A DNA stretch of 64,000 nt from Blepharisma japonicum (taxonomy: Eukaryota > Ciliophora > Heterotrichea > Heterotrichida > Blepharismidae). A model generated the notes under the pieces. That model did no database searches. It saw only the letters and a program-made list of their open reading frames with translations, and was not told where the DNA came from. Positions 41,266 to 52,967 of this stretch are shown piece after piece. Numbering within the stretch: position 1 is the first letter of the stretch; every line of letters starts with the position of its first letter. A program made the position numbers and the translations under genes. The stretch is taken from NCBI GenBank assembly GCA_949751835.1, contig CATKHK010000072.1, forward strand, positions 62,001 to 126,000. The letters are read 5' to 3'.

Positions 41266-42306
41266 ATGAAAAGATCAGATACCTCAAACTCGATCATGAT
41301 GCTGAAGCACAAATTCGACGAAATTAAACAAAATATCTGCAACATCGAAGAACGCCAGCGAGAATTTTTTACTAAATCCCCACACCATATTGTTGAAGAT
41401 TTATCAAGCTCACAGTTAGACCCACAGTTGGGATCATTAAGGTCACGAACGCTGGAAGCCACTATAAAACAATATGAAAGACCTGCAAGTGCAGCACGTT
41501 ATGGAGAAACAAGTAATGATCGTCTAAAAGAATTGGAAAATAGCAACAAACATCTCATGAGAATGATAAAAACTCTTGAGCAAAATAAAGAAGAGCTTTT
41601 GGATAAAGTTGACTCTCTCCAAAAGGAAAACGACAAATTAAAGGATGAATTGGTCTTGAAAAACTCAAAAATTACTGTGCTAACAAATGAAAATCAACTG
41701 TTAAAAAGTAGAGTTGAGACTAATGAAAAAAGAAATCAATCTCCGATGAGAGCATGAGAAGCTGATAACAGTGAAACAAGAAAATGCAACTCAGAAGTCA
41801 AAGCAAGACCACCTTTGGGAGTTAGACAATGCAACTCAGAAGTCAAAGAAAGGCCATCATCCTGCATGAGAAGTGGGCCATCACCTAAAAAACAAAGGGT
41901 TGCTTTTTCTAAAGATCTTGTAAAAATCGTACACATTGATGGAGATGAATGCCCAAGAAGCATTGAAAAATTAAAAAATAATGAAATAGTTGCTTCTCAT
42001 GTAAGCTACCAAAATCCATATTCTAGGTATTCTAGTCCTGGAAGACTTGATGAGCAATTTAATTCAACGACTCCAGTCGAAAAAACAAACATTGATTATA
42101 CTTTCAATGGATCTGCCAAGAAATATGCATCTGATTCTTATGATAAATCTTATGGACGAGAATCATACAAGCCAGTTTATACCAGCTTGCAGGATAAAAG
42201 AGCATTGTTCAATAAACTGAACTCTGAAGAATACGATCAGCACTTCTCTGAGTATTACCGAGAAAGGTCAAGAATAATTGCACAGAAAATGATTGAAATG
42301 GATTAA
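41266..42306 (+). CDS. Coiled-coil protein, unknown
   Basis: 346 residues, UGA-Trp at 41755-41757. Residues about 85-160 are coiled coil (LKELENSNKHLMRMIKTLEQ and onward). Just after it a 45-nt unit encoding KCNSEVKxRP is repeated (21 identical nt at 41783-41803 and 41828-41848). The C-terminal half is Ser/Tyr-rich (NPYSRYSSPGRLDEQFNSTT; SYDKSYGRESYKPVYTSLQD) and ends in a charged helix EYYRERSRIIAQKMIEMD. No membrane or catalytic signature. Probably a cytoskeletal or ciliary component; stop TAA. Confidence 0.8.
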
Positions 42307-42398
42307 ATGATGATATATGTAAAAATTATACGATATATATTAATATTAATTACATTTATATCCTTTATTTTTGATAATATTGTTATTAATCAAGACCT

Positions 42399-43508
42399 TT
42401 AATTCATCGGGTGTTTTGGCATGCACGAATTCTGCTGAGCAGACCCAATTGGCAGTCCATTGCAGGCTTCCAAAATCAAATTTGATATAGACGACTCCTT
42501 TGGCTCCCAGCTTGTTGGCAACTCTATTTTCCTTTCTTCAATGACCTTTGGGTTGACATGAACTGTTAGCGACGCTTCAGATCTTTTGGTTCTACACCCA
42601 ACATCGTATAGCACAAACACCTGTGCCTTGTACGTTGCTTGTATCAATCCTGTCTCATTAGTTGACACATTATTTCCAAACTCCAAGTTCGCAAGATTAG
42701 CTTCGTATTCCATTTCTTTAGGTGTGGAATCAATGTGTGACAGTGTATGCAAGTTTGGTGCATTTCTGCAGACAAGAGTTGTATAATTATATGTTCTGTC
42801 CCCAGGAATTTGGACGGTTAATTCAAATAATAATTGCCCTACAATGCTGATTATAGGTGCTTGTGTTGATTTATGGTCAATTCCCAATCGAAATTTTGAA
42901 GTTTTTCCAATTTGAGAATGGTCGGTGCCTTGATAGCACAAATTAATAGCAGAGGCTCCTCTTTTGATGCAGAAGCAAGATACTAGAGGTTTAGTGGAAT
43001 TGACAGAATACTGTCTTGATACACGCGTATTCCTATTAAAAATTGTCATAATTCTTTGGTCTGTTAACGATTTTTCCCCTTCCATTTCAAAAGAAGCTTC
43101 TATTTTGTATTCAATTTTTGCTTGAATTCTGTGTCCATCACTATTGGTATCGTCAAAGTCAAAGCTTGAAGGTGCATAATGTGGCAACTTAAAAGAAAAG
43201 GGAAATACAAATTGGCCTGAAGGGGAATAATTATCTCATTGAACTAGGGTTGTTATCATATGGAAAACGTCATTTTTAGATTCAGAAACCTGGCCATTTG
43301 ACTTGGTTATTTTTGCGAATTCGAGACCAGTTGCATTTAATTGGATTTTTGAAGGAGAACCTTTTTCTGGCAAATTCAATAAGATTTCCCCAGTTAATTT
43401 TTCACCTGCTATGTAGTATGTAGCATCGAGCTTAATGTAAATGAAAAAGGATGATTGGAGTCCGGAATTATGAGAAACTTCATTGTTTATGATTGCTGGG
43501 ACACTCAT
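42399..43508 (-). CDS. Arrestin-like protein
   Basis: 369 residues with UGA-Trp in LVQWDNYSPSG. The N-terminal domain has the beta-sandwich pattern of alpha-arrestins: FIYIKLDATYYIAGEKLTGE (typical Y-x-x-G-E-x-x-x-G), ILLNLPEKG, then SGQFVFPFSFKLPHYAPSSF, matching the P-F-x-F-x-[LI]-P signature. The C-terminal domain follows from about 170 (CFCIKRGASAINLCYQGTDH; GQLLFELTVQIPGDRTYNY). Arrestin-like proteins act as adaptors for ubiquitin ligases and endocytosis. There are no PPxY motifs at the C-terminus, so recruitment of a NEDD4-type ligase is not obvious. Stop TAA. Confidence 0.82.
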
Positions 43509-43988
43509 ATTTATTAGTTATATGAAAATCTATAAGAAATTGAGAGCATTTCTATTAGAAATTATAAGTATTTTGCTGTAACAATCTAAACTTAGTATTA
43601 AAAAAATTAGAATTTTTACACTTATTGTATACTTATTTATTAATCTAGCACTATATATTTTTGCTTTAAGCTAATAAATCATCATATGGAGAGGAAATAA
43701 TATAATCCATTATGGAACTGCAACTTTTATTTAAGTTACAAGTGGTAGGACTTATCTTTCATTAAATGCATGAAAAATATTTTCTACGTACAAATATGAT
43801 CAGCTTTCCTTACTAAAAGAGATTTTGCTCAGAAAGACCTGGAAAAAATATCAAGCGCCCTACATTTATTTTTCATATAGCCGCCAATTAAGCTTCTAGA
43901 ATGTTAATGTTGGATTTAATTTTCATATTGCTTAAATAATCCCTTTGGGCTTATGGCAATCAACATAATCCATTTCTTTATAATAATT
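43509..43988. other. Divergent intergenic region upstream of 14-3-3
   Basis: 480 bp between the arrestin-like gene (minus) and the 14-3-3 gene (plus). AT-rich with no convincing gene. An in-frame ATG at 43953 would add a hydrophobic 12-residue extension to 14-3-3 and is not used. Confidence 0.6.
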
Positions 43989-44735
43989 ATGGGCAAAATT
44001 GATGATCTCTCAAGCCTCTCAAAGGGTGAACTTCTTCAGCTTGCAAAACTTGCTGAACACGCAGAACGCTACGAAGAAATGGTAGAATTCATCAGAGCTT
44101 ACGTTCAAAAAGACAGAGCCGCGCTGTCCACTGAAGATAGAAACCTTCTCTCAGCTGCCTACAAAAATCTTGTAGGAAACAGAAGAACTTCATGGAGAAT
44201 TCTAAATTCCATTGAGCAAAAGGAAACCAAACGTGGAAATGATGAAAACAAGCAAAGAGCTGGCGACTATAAATTGAGAGTTGAAAATGAACTAAGAAGC
44301 TTTTGCAGAGAAATTCTTAGACTAATTGACACTGACTTGCTTCCTCAATCAGCTGATGACGAAAGCAGAGTCTTTTACCTTAAAATGAAAGGAGATTACT
44401 ATAGGTACATCTGCGAGTTCACTCTTGGACAAGCTAGAGATGAAAGCTCTAAGAATGCACTTGAGTGCTATCAACAAGCAATGACACTTGCAGAAACTGG
44501 ATTAGATCCAACCCACCCAACCAAGCTCGGACTTGCCTTGAACTTCTCAGTATTCAAGTACGAAATCTTACAAAACCCATCCGAAGCTTGCGCAATGGCC
44601 AAACAAGCCTTTGATGACGCAATCCCTAGCTTAGATACCTTAACTGATGAAGCAGCTTACAAAGACGCAACCATGATCCTTCAACTTTTAAGAGACAACT
44701 TGACCCTCTGGCAGTCAGAAGAAGCAGAAAGCTAA
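43989..44735 (+). CDS. 14-3-3 protein
   Basis: 248 residues. A dimeric adaptor that binds phospho-Ser/Thr motifs and regulates kinases and trafficking. Strongly conserved: LAKLAEHAERYEEMVEFIRA, LLSAAYKNLVGNRRTSWRIL, the phosphopeptide-binding Lys/Arg/Tyr triad (KMKGDYYRYICEF), LGLALNFSVFKYEILQNP, and EAAYKDATMILQLLRDNLTL. The last two residues before the short tail are the usual W-x-S. The start MGKIDDLSS fits family length; an ATG 36 bp upstream is in frame but would add a non-homologous extension. Codon use is less AT-biased than neighbouring genes, which fits high expression. Confidence 0.98.
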   Translation: MGKIDDLSSLSKGELLQLAKLAEHAERYEEMVEFIRAYVQKDRAALSTEDRNLLSAAYKNLVGNRRTSWRILNSIEQKETKRGNDENKQRAGDYKLRVENELRSFCREILRLIDTDLLPQSADDESRVFYLKMKGDYYRYICEFTLGQARDESSKNALECYQQAMTLAETGLDPTHPTKLGLALNFSVFKYEILQNPSEACAMAKQAFDDAIPSLDTLTDEAAYKDATMILQLLRDNLTLWQSEEAES

Positions 44736-44756
44736 ACATTAACCTTTAAATTCAGC

Positions 44757-46769
44757 TTAATCTTCTACATTTAAACCAGGGAATAAACTCCTGATATTTG
44801 AATTGTCTTCATATACTTTTGTAGAGTAGTCCTCACCCAGATAGATAAATGTTGAAAACGGAAGCCCTAACTGTTTCCAAAAATTGAGGGCTTGAATTAA
44901 TTCTTCACTTATAGTGGATAGGCTTTTGTAGTTGGAGTTCACGTCTGGATTTGATTCTTCGAGAGCCATTAGATTTAATAAATAATCTTCACGTTTGTGA
45001 AGGAGAGAAAGTACTTTTAAGGTTAGAGCGCGAGCCCTAATGAGTTTAATGCATTTTCGAAGCATTTCTGAGAGATTTTCAGCGTTCGAGGTAGCGCTGT
45101 AATACTCAGGGAGAAGAAGCTCTGTTCGGAGCTTTTCTAAAGTGCAGAGGCCACGATATTGGAGGCTTGATTTTTCTTCTGGGGTTAAATGATTAATATT
45201 CTTTAAAATCTTGTCAATTTCAGTTCCTGTGAGAAAGGTTAAATCTTTTTCTATATTAAATTCTAAAATTTCTTTACAAGCTAAATTGTCAAGCACTGAC
45301 TTGCTTCAGTCCACTTCTATATTTGCAGGCTTATAACTTCTATGAGCATAGCTGTAAACTTCTTTTCTTTGTTTAGGCGGAATTAGTAAATCTCTCGAAG
45401 AATCCGGTTGCTGCTGTGCTCATAAAGCAGATTTTACTTTTATTGGCTTATGATTTCTTGAAGAAATTTTTGATTTGGTTGACCGATCACTTCTAAGTGG
45501 TTTATAAGGGGAATTTTCAATTGAATTTATTTTTTCCTTTGGAGGCTTATCATATTTCAAAACCTTGCTAAAAAGGTCAGGATCTTCCTTAAATCTTGTC
45601 AAAATTTGATCCCATGACTCTTTATCTTGGTTATGGTTAAATAAAATTTCATCAATTAAATTGACTCTTTTAACTCTTGGTCTTCTTTTTTTTTCTTTTG
45701 ATTCTAGTGCAATTGAAAAAGATCTTTGCTCTTTATATACTGAGTACGTAGTTGGTCTTGAACCTTGAAGCGATTTTTGCTCATAAATTGAATCTGAAGG
45801 GGACTCTTTTTGAAGAGAATGCTCATGGGTTTTTGGTCTTTGTGATATGGGCGGAGGCTGGCTCGGTCTTATTCGAGGAGTAATATCACGTGTAGGAGGA
45901 CGATAGCTCCTTTCAACAGTTTTTGGCCTCCTATGTAAATTTTTCAAAGAGTGATCTAGTGATGAACTTGTTTTTTCAGTGTTTGCCCAAGGTAAGCTCG
46001 ATTTTCTATGCACAGTGTTTGAAGAAGTATCTTCAAAAACCTTTGGTAATTTAAAATCTTCTTGATTATTTTGATGATCAGAAACTCCAGTAGCCGCATT
46101 TAAAGTCTCAAATTCTTTTTTGCTTTTATCCAAAAATTCAGTTATTTCAGCCAGTTTTTCTTCAAGAATTTTATCATTTTTTCCATCATCAATAAGCTCT
46201 GAATATCCACTTAAATTCATTTTAAAGCCATCTGCAAATATCGAGCATTTGTTGAAGTCAGGCGAAATTTGAGTATCAGTTTTCATTAACAGGTTTTTTA
46301 CCTCAAATGCTTCAGGAGTTTTAATTATATTGTCTGGGCTAAAACTAGTTTGAAAGTCGTAGAGATTCCCAAGCCTTTCTTTTACATTTGGCAAGTTGGG
46401 AGCAGAATCATGGGAAGGGATTTTGTTTTCTTGGGTAGATGATAATGATTTCAATTCATTCAGCTCTTTTTTAGTTGCTTCGAGCTCACGCTGCAATTCA
46501 AAAATTATTAGATCTTTCTTTTGTATCTCGTCTTCTAAAGAAACTGCAGCAGTTTCTGTTTGAATTTCAACAGATGACTTATTAATGTCTTGGATGCTGA
46601 GTTGAGTATTTATTTTGTTAGAATTTTTTCTTTTTTTGTGATTCCTCGAATGAGGTCGCTTTACTATTCTATCATTTGGATTTTCAATGGTATGATCTCC
46701 AATAATTGCTTTTTTTATAAGAGAAGCGGCTAAGTTGAACGCAAATTCTTCAATTTGGTCTTTCTCCAT
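44757..46769 (-). CDS. Disordered/coiled-coil protein with AKAP-like N-terminal helix
   Basis: 670 residues after reading UGA as Trp at two places near 45420 and 45300. The N-terminus, IEEFAFNLAASLIKKAI, is an amphipathic helix that fits the PKA-docking pattern of A-kinase anchor proteins (hydrophobic pairs spaced by two residues). A short coiled coil follows (DLIIFELQRELEATKKELNE). Then come 400 residues of Ser/Pro/Arg-rich disorder (KTVERSYRPPTRDITPRIRP) and a helical C-terminal third (EIDKILKNINHLTPEEKSSL, RKCIKLIRARALTLKVLSLL). The PKA regulatory subunit at 18632 has a docking domain. Anchoring is inference. Converges on 14-3-3 with 21 bp between stops. Confidence 0.78.
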
Positions 46770-46915
46770 TTAATTTCTTTATTCAAATTAAAATATCAAC
46801 TCTCAAACTCAATTTCAATCACAAAACTCCAATCTTCCTTTTGCTGCATTTATCCTTTTCAAAAAATCAATAATCCTAATTTCATATGGCGTAATGTTAA
46901 TTCAGAAACTTATCA

Positions 46916-48625
46916 ATGGAGATAGAAACGCAAACTCCATCAACCCGAGAGATCTCTGCCTCAAACATTTTCAATTTCACTGAAGTTTTAGTGCCAGATG
47001 TTGACAGAGATCCAACTCCAAACTTGCCCTTGCTTCACAAAAAGAGAAATTTAAGTTTTTCCATAAATCAGAAAAATTCAAGTTTTTATTCCTACACAAA
47101 AGAACCGAAAGATATACCTCCTCGGACTAGGTCAAGCTCTTGAAAAAGCTTTTTGTCTCGTAAAAATAATATAGGGAATTATACATCTCCTCAAATTCAG
47201 CCAATGACTCATCTTCAGGATGCTATCGATAACATAAAAGAAAAAGTTGAAAAGTAATTTGTAAGTAGCGAATTTCAGCAAAGTAGAGATATTTCAACTT
47301 TCATAAATAACATAAAAGATCTTGAACGATCAAAACACATAAGACTTTATATGAGCGAGCTAGGAAAACAAGTTGTTTTGAAAAAGCAACAATACAATGA
47401 AATACACAGTGAAGTTACGGCAAGGCAAGAAAAACTGAAAAGACTTGAAGAAAAACTGCAGCTGCTAGAAGATGAGGAAAATGAGACAAATAATTTACTG
47501 GATGTATACAATTTCAGAAGAGAAGAATACCATGATTTTGTACAAGGACTGAATAATGAAGTCTATTATCAAGATACATTAAAATTTATGCTGGCCTGTC
47601 GGCAAGAAAATGCTATAGTAATGGCCCATCCAGTCAATGTAAGCAATATCAAACTTAAACAACTGAATCGAGATTGCAAAAACATGGAAAAAGAATTAGC
47701 AAGATATATCTCTAAATTTGGCGAAATAAATAAGCAAATCGAAGCTATAACCCAAGAAACTGAGAAAGAAAAAATAGAAATGAAGAAAAAAATGCAATCA
47801 GAACTAAAAGTTTTTGAGGATTACCAAAAAATAAAAAAATGCATTTCTTTCGAACATAATAGAAATGTTACTATAGAAAGACAACAAAATAACGCTGTAC
47901 AACTGCTGAGATTTGAAAGGAGAATAGGAGAACTTAAAGAAGAACATATAATACAAGATGAGGCTATGAAAGTTGAAAAGATCCAAGAAAATTGCGAATT
48001 TAAATTTAAAGCAATTCAAAGAGTAACAAATATTGCCACAATTCAAGATATGCTTCCTTATTACAAATATTTGCTAGAAAAAAAAGAAAACTTGAAAGGC
48101 ACAGTCGGGCAGCTGCAAAATCAGATAGAAGCTCTTCAAGAAGAAAGAGAAGAGCTTATAAAAGAAGTTGAGTTTTGAAAATTCAGAGATGATGCTTATA
48201 TTAATATTAGTATAGAAGAAGCCAATAAAGCCAATGAAGAATTAGAAAAAAAAATTGAGGAAATTGTTAGAAGTGAAAATAATTTGCATAAACTCCAAGA
48301 ATTGGTGAATTCTTCTATTAACGTCCTGAGTAGGGTTGTTTTTCAGCTATCAGAAGGAGAAAGGTCTGCTATGGAAGTTAACGAAAAATACTTGAGTCGA
48401 GTTTTAGCGTTCATTTGTACAAGACTTGATAAAATGATGGAAGTACTGCAAAATCATCAGAATGTGTTTTACGTTGAAAGTATCAATACTGGCATGGAGT
48501 TTGTGTCGGCACCATCATTTTTGAGGTTAAATAACTATCGTCAAACAAAAATTTCTTACGATGACCGCTTTGCTTTTTCATATGAAGAAGAGGAAGCGGA
48601 TAAAAAAAATGCTCAGAAAAGTTAA
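46916..48625 (+). CDS. Coiled-coil protein, possibly axonemal (1 intron)
   Basis: Exons are 46916-47253 and 47269-48625 (564 residues). UGA-Trp occurs at 47141-47143 and 48176-48178. After a disordered N-terminus, residues from about 130 to 480 are almost continuous coiled coil. A conserved-looking linker, YYQDTLKFMLACRQENAIVM, AHPVNVSNIKLKQL, breaks the coil, in the style of axonemal docking or ruler proteins. The C-terminus is a short globular part (YRQTKISYDDRFAFSYEEEE). The 15-nt intron (phase 2) is needed to pass TAA at 47255. No named family. Confidence 0.82.
47254..47268 (+). other. Spliceosomal intron, 15 nt
   Basis: GTAATTTGTAAGTAG, phase 2, TAA created at the junction if retained. 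Confidence 0.92.
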
Positions 48626-49091
48626 TTTTGAATTAATTGTAATCTTTTATAAATAAAAAGGATTATTTATTCTAAAGTAGTGATAATTCATATTAATATA
48701 AATTATTGACCTCATAATAAAAATTTAGCGGGAGGAAGTAATTGATGAAAGTCAATTATGACCTTTCGCGATAGAAATGAGCCCACAGACAACTGTCAAT
48801 TTTATAGTTGATAGATCATTATGGTCTCCACATCTTGTTCATCTATAACTCTAAGGCTTATATGAATTAAAGTCTAATTTATGCGCTAAATAGAATGAGA
48901 TGATATTATTTAAACTAGAAGATCTCATCTCCTTAAATTGTGTATTAAATTTCTTTATATTGAATCATAAGAAAATTAATGTTATTCCAGTAATTCTCTT
49001 TCTAAATTTATTTTGTTTATGAAGTGGCGATGACCTTGAAGATAAAAAATTGCACCAACTTCTCTTAAATATTTAGAGTTAGTATTTAAAG
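48626..49091. other. Convergent intergenic region
   Basis: 465 bp between two 3' ends. The middle (about 48725-48870) is less AT-rich than its flanks and contains short self-complementary stretches (for example GAGATGA...TCATCTC near 48896-48930). It also has TTGATGA, which resembles a C box, but no matching D box. A small nucleolar RNA is possible but unsupported. No coding frame. Confidence 0.45.
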
Positions 49092-51698
49092 TTACAGCAA
49101 AATACAATTTTTATTGCATGAAGTGGTTTCACTAATCTTCCTGTAACTTTCTAAAGGAGGGTGTATAATTTGCATACTCTTGCTGAAATCTTTCAGTATA
49201 TTTTTTATTTTCTCCAGATTTTGTTCAGCATTAAATTTTTCCTTCAATGTCAAACTGTAAAATCTTGCCCAAGTCTCTATGTTTTGTCTTAAAGAGCATT
49301 GCGTCTGATCTGAAATCACTTGATAGGTTTGAGAACTAAATAGAAAATTATCAAATTTCACTTGAACACGAATACCTTTTCCTTTTATGATTACAAGTGG
49401 CCTTACTACCCTAATAGGTTTGCATTCAATGTAGGTATGCAAATTATATCCATTATAAGTAAAATAAATTATATATCCGGAGGTAATCCCAATACCTATT
49501 GTATCTTTTGATCCAAGTCGTGGTCCTTTATCAATTATTTCATCCCCAAGCATAATATTTCCATTATTTCCTTTATATATGATATCAGTTTCATCAATAC
49601 CAATTGAAATATTTTCGCTTTTTCCTGCGCATTTAATTTCTACTTCAAAATACAAAACAGACATAGGCTGGTCGTCATCATTAAATACAATTATTTCGTT
49701 TGAGCTCGTTATTGTCATTTTATCGCTATTTTCCTCTGTATAAAATGTATCATTTTTGAATTTTCCTCCAGTCATGAACAGTTCAATATGCTTTTGGTTG
49801 AATTCGGTAGGAATTAATGGCAAGTCAACTTTGTTGTGAGGCTGATGGCATTGACAAGTTATATTTTGAGACATAGAATAAAGCACAAACTTGAAAGAAT
49901 GGCCTTCATCTTTGTGAGACATTCCACATGATAAACATAAATATTCTGTGCAGGTCGAACATTTTACTAATAATGGAAAAACGTTATAGTTGTGGTGAAG
50001 GTTTACTAATTTGCAGCATTTTCCGTTGTTGTTTTTCTTATGAAAATGAGATCCACCATAAAGAATCGCAAAAATTGCTTCTAGGGCATATTGGAAACAT
50101 AAGTTGAACTCAGCATCTTCTTTGTCCTTGGAATCCTGCATTATAGAAATTATCAGCCTTAATAAAACTTCTGGTTTTTGCCTCTTAAAAAAGATAGGAA
50201 TGTTAGAAATTGCTAATAACAGCTCAGATCTTTTAGGGTAAACCTTATAGTCTTTATGCATTTGCATATTTTTCACACCTGATTTCCCACATAGTGGCAA
50301 AAAACTCAGAAGCTCTGATGATTCTTCTGAATATTGCGTATAAATCAATTCCTTCAGTACTTTATTATGCTTTATGGTTATTAGACCTGTAAGAGTATTA
50401 TTTTTGCATAGCTTTTGTATGAAATTAATAATCTTTTTCCTCACATCAGGATAGGCAAGATTTTCTTTATTGTCTAGCAAATGATATAATTTCAGCTTAC
50501 CTGCTTCGTGCTTTATCCAAGGGTATTTTTTCATTAAAATACACATAGAGCTATATGCATTTGTTAGAAGTTCTGGCTTCCCTTTATATTGCTTATAATT
50601 CGCTAAAGTTTCTATGAACTTTCTTATTACAGTCTCTTTGCTCGGGCTTAAATTTAAAAGTCTTTCAATGCGCACCTCTTTAAGAAGTAAAATTTCTAAG
50701 GTGGTTTCTATAATATTTCCATCTTTACAATATAAACCTGACAAAACTGCTTTTGGCTCTAAATCTTCAAAAGAAATCAAAGAATTTGTATTTTTAAACA
50801 TATGAAGCCAGCTTCTCATAAGCGGAGAAAATAGTCTATCCTCTGCAGAAATACTATTGCAGCTCTCTGATATAAATTCTACGATAAGTTCTGATAGCCC
50901 AGGCACATAATTTTCACTTAAAACTGTGTCAGATCTAACTTCTTCCTCCATTGCTACAAATTCTGGCATTTGAGAAGACATTTTTTGAGTCAAAGCCGCA
51001 TACAAGCATACCCCTAACCCTCAGAAATCTACAATTTCAGCTTGTGCAAATGGATAAATTGCTGGGTCTAAAGGAAATTGATATTTTAAAGATCTCTCAT
51101 TGATAACATCGATCTTGACATCAATGCCAACCCCTTCATCCAAAATTAAAGCTGGCCTTATAGGAGACTCATTAAGATCCATATAAATATTTTCCGGAGA
51201 AATATTTCTAATTGTGATCCCTAGCCGTTGTGCAGTCGCTATCTGGCTAATTAAATCTTGAACAGCCCTAATGATTACTTCAGGATAAATAATAGCTTTA
51301 TTTCTTAAATCTCTTGGAATATTGCTATCTATTTTGTGCAAATTTCAGTCTTCTAAAGACAGAAATTGTCGAACTTCTCAAATAAGAACAAAATTTTCTT
51401 CATCAATTGCATATTTTTTATTAATTCCAGGCAAATGCTCAACTAATGGTCATAGTTCTTGAAACCTTGACTCATATAGATTGAGACTTGAAGCAGAACA
51501 CTTGATAATTTGAATATTGTAATCCTTACCTTCTTGATTTTGAGCTAAATAGCACGATTTGTCCTCAGAATTTTGTCGATCTATTGTAAATGATTCGTTG
51601 TTGTATGTCTTTGTAATTTTCTCATCTAGGGCAAGAAACTTTGATTTTTTGATATTTTGGACACATTCAAAATATCGGAATACGGTGCTATTAAGCAT
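49092..51698 (-). CDS. Pseudokinase / UBR-like zinc / SPRY-like protein with CaaX tail
   Basis: 868 residues in one exon, with UGA-Trp codons near 51450, 51390, 51355 and 51019. Residues about 60-235 have the outline of a protein kinase C-lobe (RLGITIRNISPENIYMDLN, AEIVDFWGLGVCLYAAL), but HRD is IRN and DFG is DEG, so it is probably inactive. A helical region follows. A Cys/His cluster at about 550-625 (CSTCTEYLCLSCGMSHKDEG, HSF, then CQCH) resembles a UBR-box or B-box-like zinc domain. A SPRY-like beta domain comes next (LYFEVEIKCAGKSENISIGI; DTIGIGITSGYIIYFTYNG). The C-terminus NKNCILL ends in CILL, a CaaX box predicted to be geranylgeranylated. Possibly a membrane-bound ubiquitin-pathway adaptor. 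Confidence 0.75.
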
Positions 51699-51872
51699 GT
51701 ATAGGAATTAATTAATTTATGGAAAATTATTAGATAAGTTATTGTCAAAGAATAGAATGCTGGAAATTGATAAATATCAATGATGCAGTAATTTTTTAGA
51801 GCAAGGCGATTTGTTGAAGAAAATATAATAAATTTTGGTATAATAAGCAAATCTCTATGGAAATTCATTTAT

Positions 51873-52910
51873 ATGGAAAACACAGGAGTGTTTTTTAGCA
51901 TAAATTTTGAAGGAATCCAATTTTCGCTAGAAGCTCCAAGCAGCCTTTCCAAACTTCTATGACAAATCGCAAAACATCTAAAATACTCAAAGCCAGTATC
52001 AAATCTATGCCTTTTGCATAATGATAGATTGGTAAAAACTATTCTCTCATATAAAAATCTACTAGAATCTGGAAATGAGCTAAATGTATCAATTAAAGAG
52101 AAAGAAACTCTTTGAAGCTCTTCATCTCCCAGCATTATGTGCATATCAAAAAATTATATAATGTGGTACACACATTCATTAATCCCAGGCAGACTTGAAA
52201 ATCTTTTAATACCATCTCATTCAGTTTGTTTTACTAGTGATAAATCATATCCAAGAATAATTTGTGCCAATCAACATTGAGAATTGAATACTAGCTCTTA
52301 CACAATCACCCGAAAAGCACCAATGCAATCATTCCGATATTATTTTGCATCAATTTTAATTGAAGACTTTATCTATACATTTGGAGGAGTTAATAAAGAA
52401 GGATATAAAACTGACTCAGAAAGATATTCCTATGAAACTGATACCTGAACATATATAGAAAATTATCCGTCGCCAGGAAGATCTGGGATGTCTGCAGCTA
52501 ACTGAGCGAATCTTTATATTTTCTTGTTTGGAGGCTTTGATGGGTTTGAATACTCATCAAAAATAGACAAATATTGCATTGACTCTGGAGACTGAATTGG
52601 CATCAGCCTTTTTTTGCCGATACTTACACAATATTTAGGTGTTTTTGAAACTGGTAAAGGGATTCTTATTTTTGGAGGTAAAAATAATAATGATTATTAT
52701 CTATTTTCTCCAGAAGAAGAGATAATAGTTAAATTAGGAGCTTTCACAAATGCAACACCCTTAAGGTTTTCACAAAATTCATTTCTGATCAGCTCTGAAT
52801 ATTTTATTGTAAACCAATCCATGAATGTTCTTCAATATGATCTAGACTCAGCGAGCTGAAAAAATGGCTTCAATTTTTATAATCTTAATGACATAAACTC
52901 TAACCCATAA
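51873..52910 (+). CDS. Kelch-repeat protein
   Basis: 345 residues. Almost invisible under the standard code because seven UGA codons encode Trp. The repeats are Kelch-type: YYFASILIEDFIYTFGGVNK, GYKTDSERYSYETDTWTYIE, LYIFLFGGFDGFEYSSKIDK, YCIDSGDW and GKGILIFGGKNN. Paired Gly-Gly and the Trp six or so residues after the Tyr are diagnostic, and in several repeats that Trp is UGA. The N-terminal 100 residues, before the repeats, have a beta-rich start (VFFSINFEGIQFSLEAPSSL) resembling a ubiquitin-like module, uncertain. No BTB domain. Stop TAA; the next gene starts 57 bp later. Confidence 0.86.
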
Positions 52911-52967
52911 TTTCCTTATTAATTTTGAGTTAATTTACCACTTTTCTTTTGGCCCAAATCATTTAAT

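Noticed and set aside
48720-48930. Possible C/D-box snoRNA
   Set aside because: A TTGATGA stretch is present, but no properly placed CTGA D box or terminal stem could be paired with it.
51012-51021. CCCTAACCCT, similar to ciliate telomere repeats
   Set aside because: It lies inside the pseudokinase/UBR gene, where the minus strand encodes GLGV in a conserved kinase-like segment. It is a single short match with no array.
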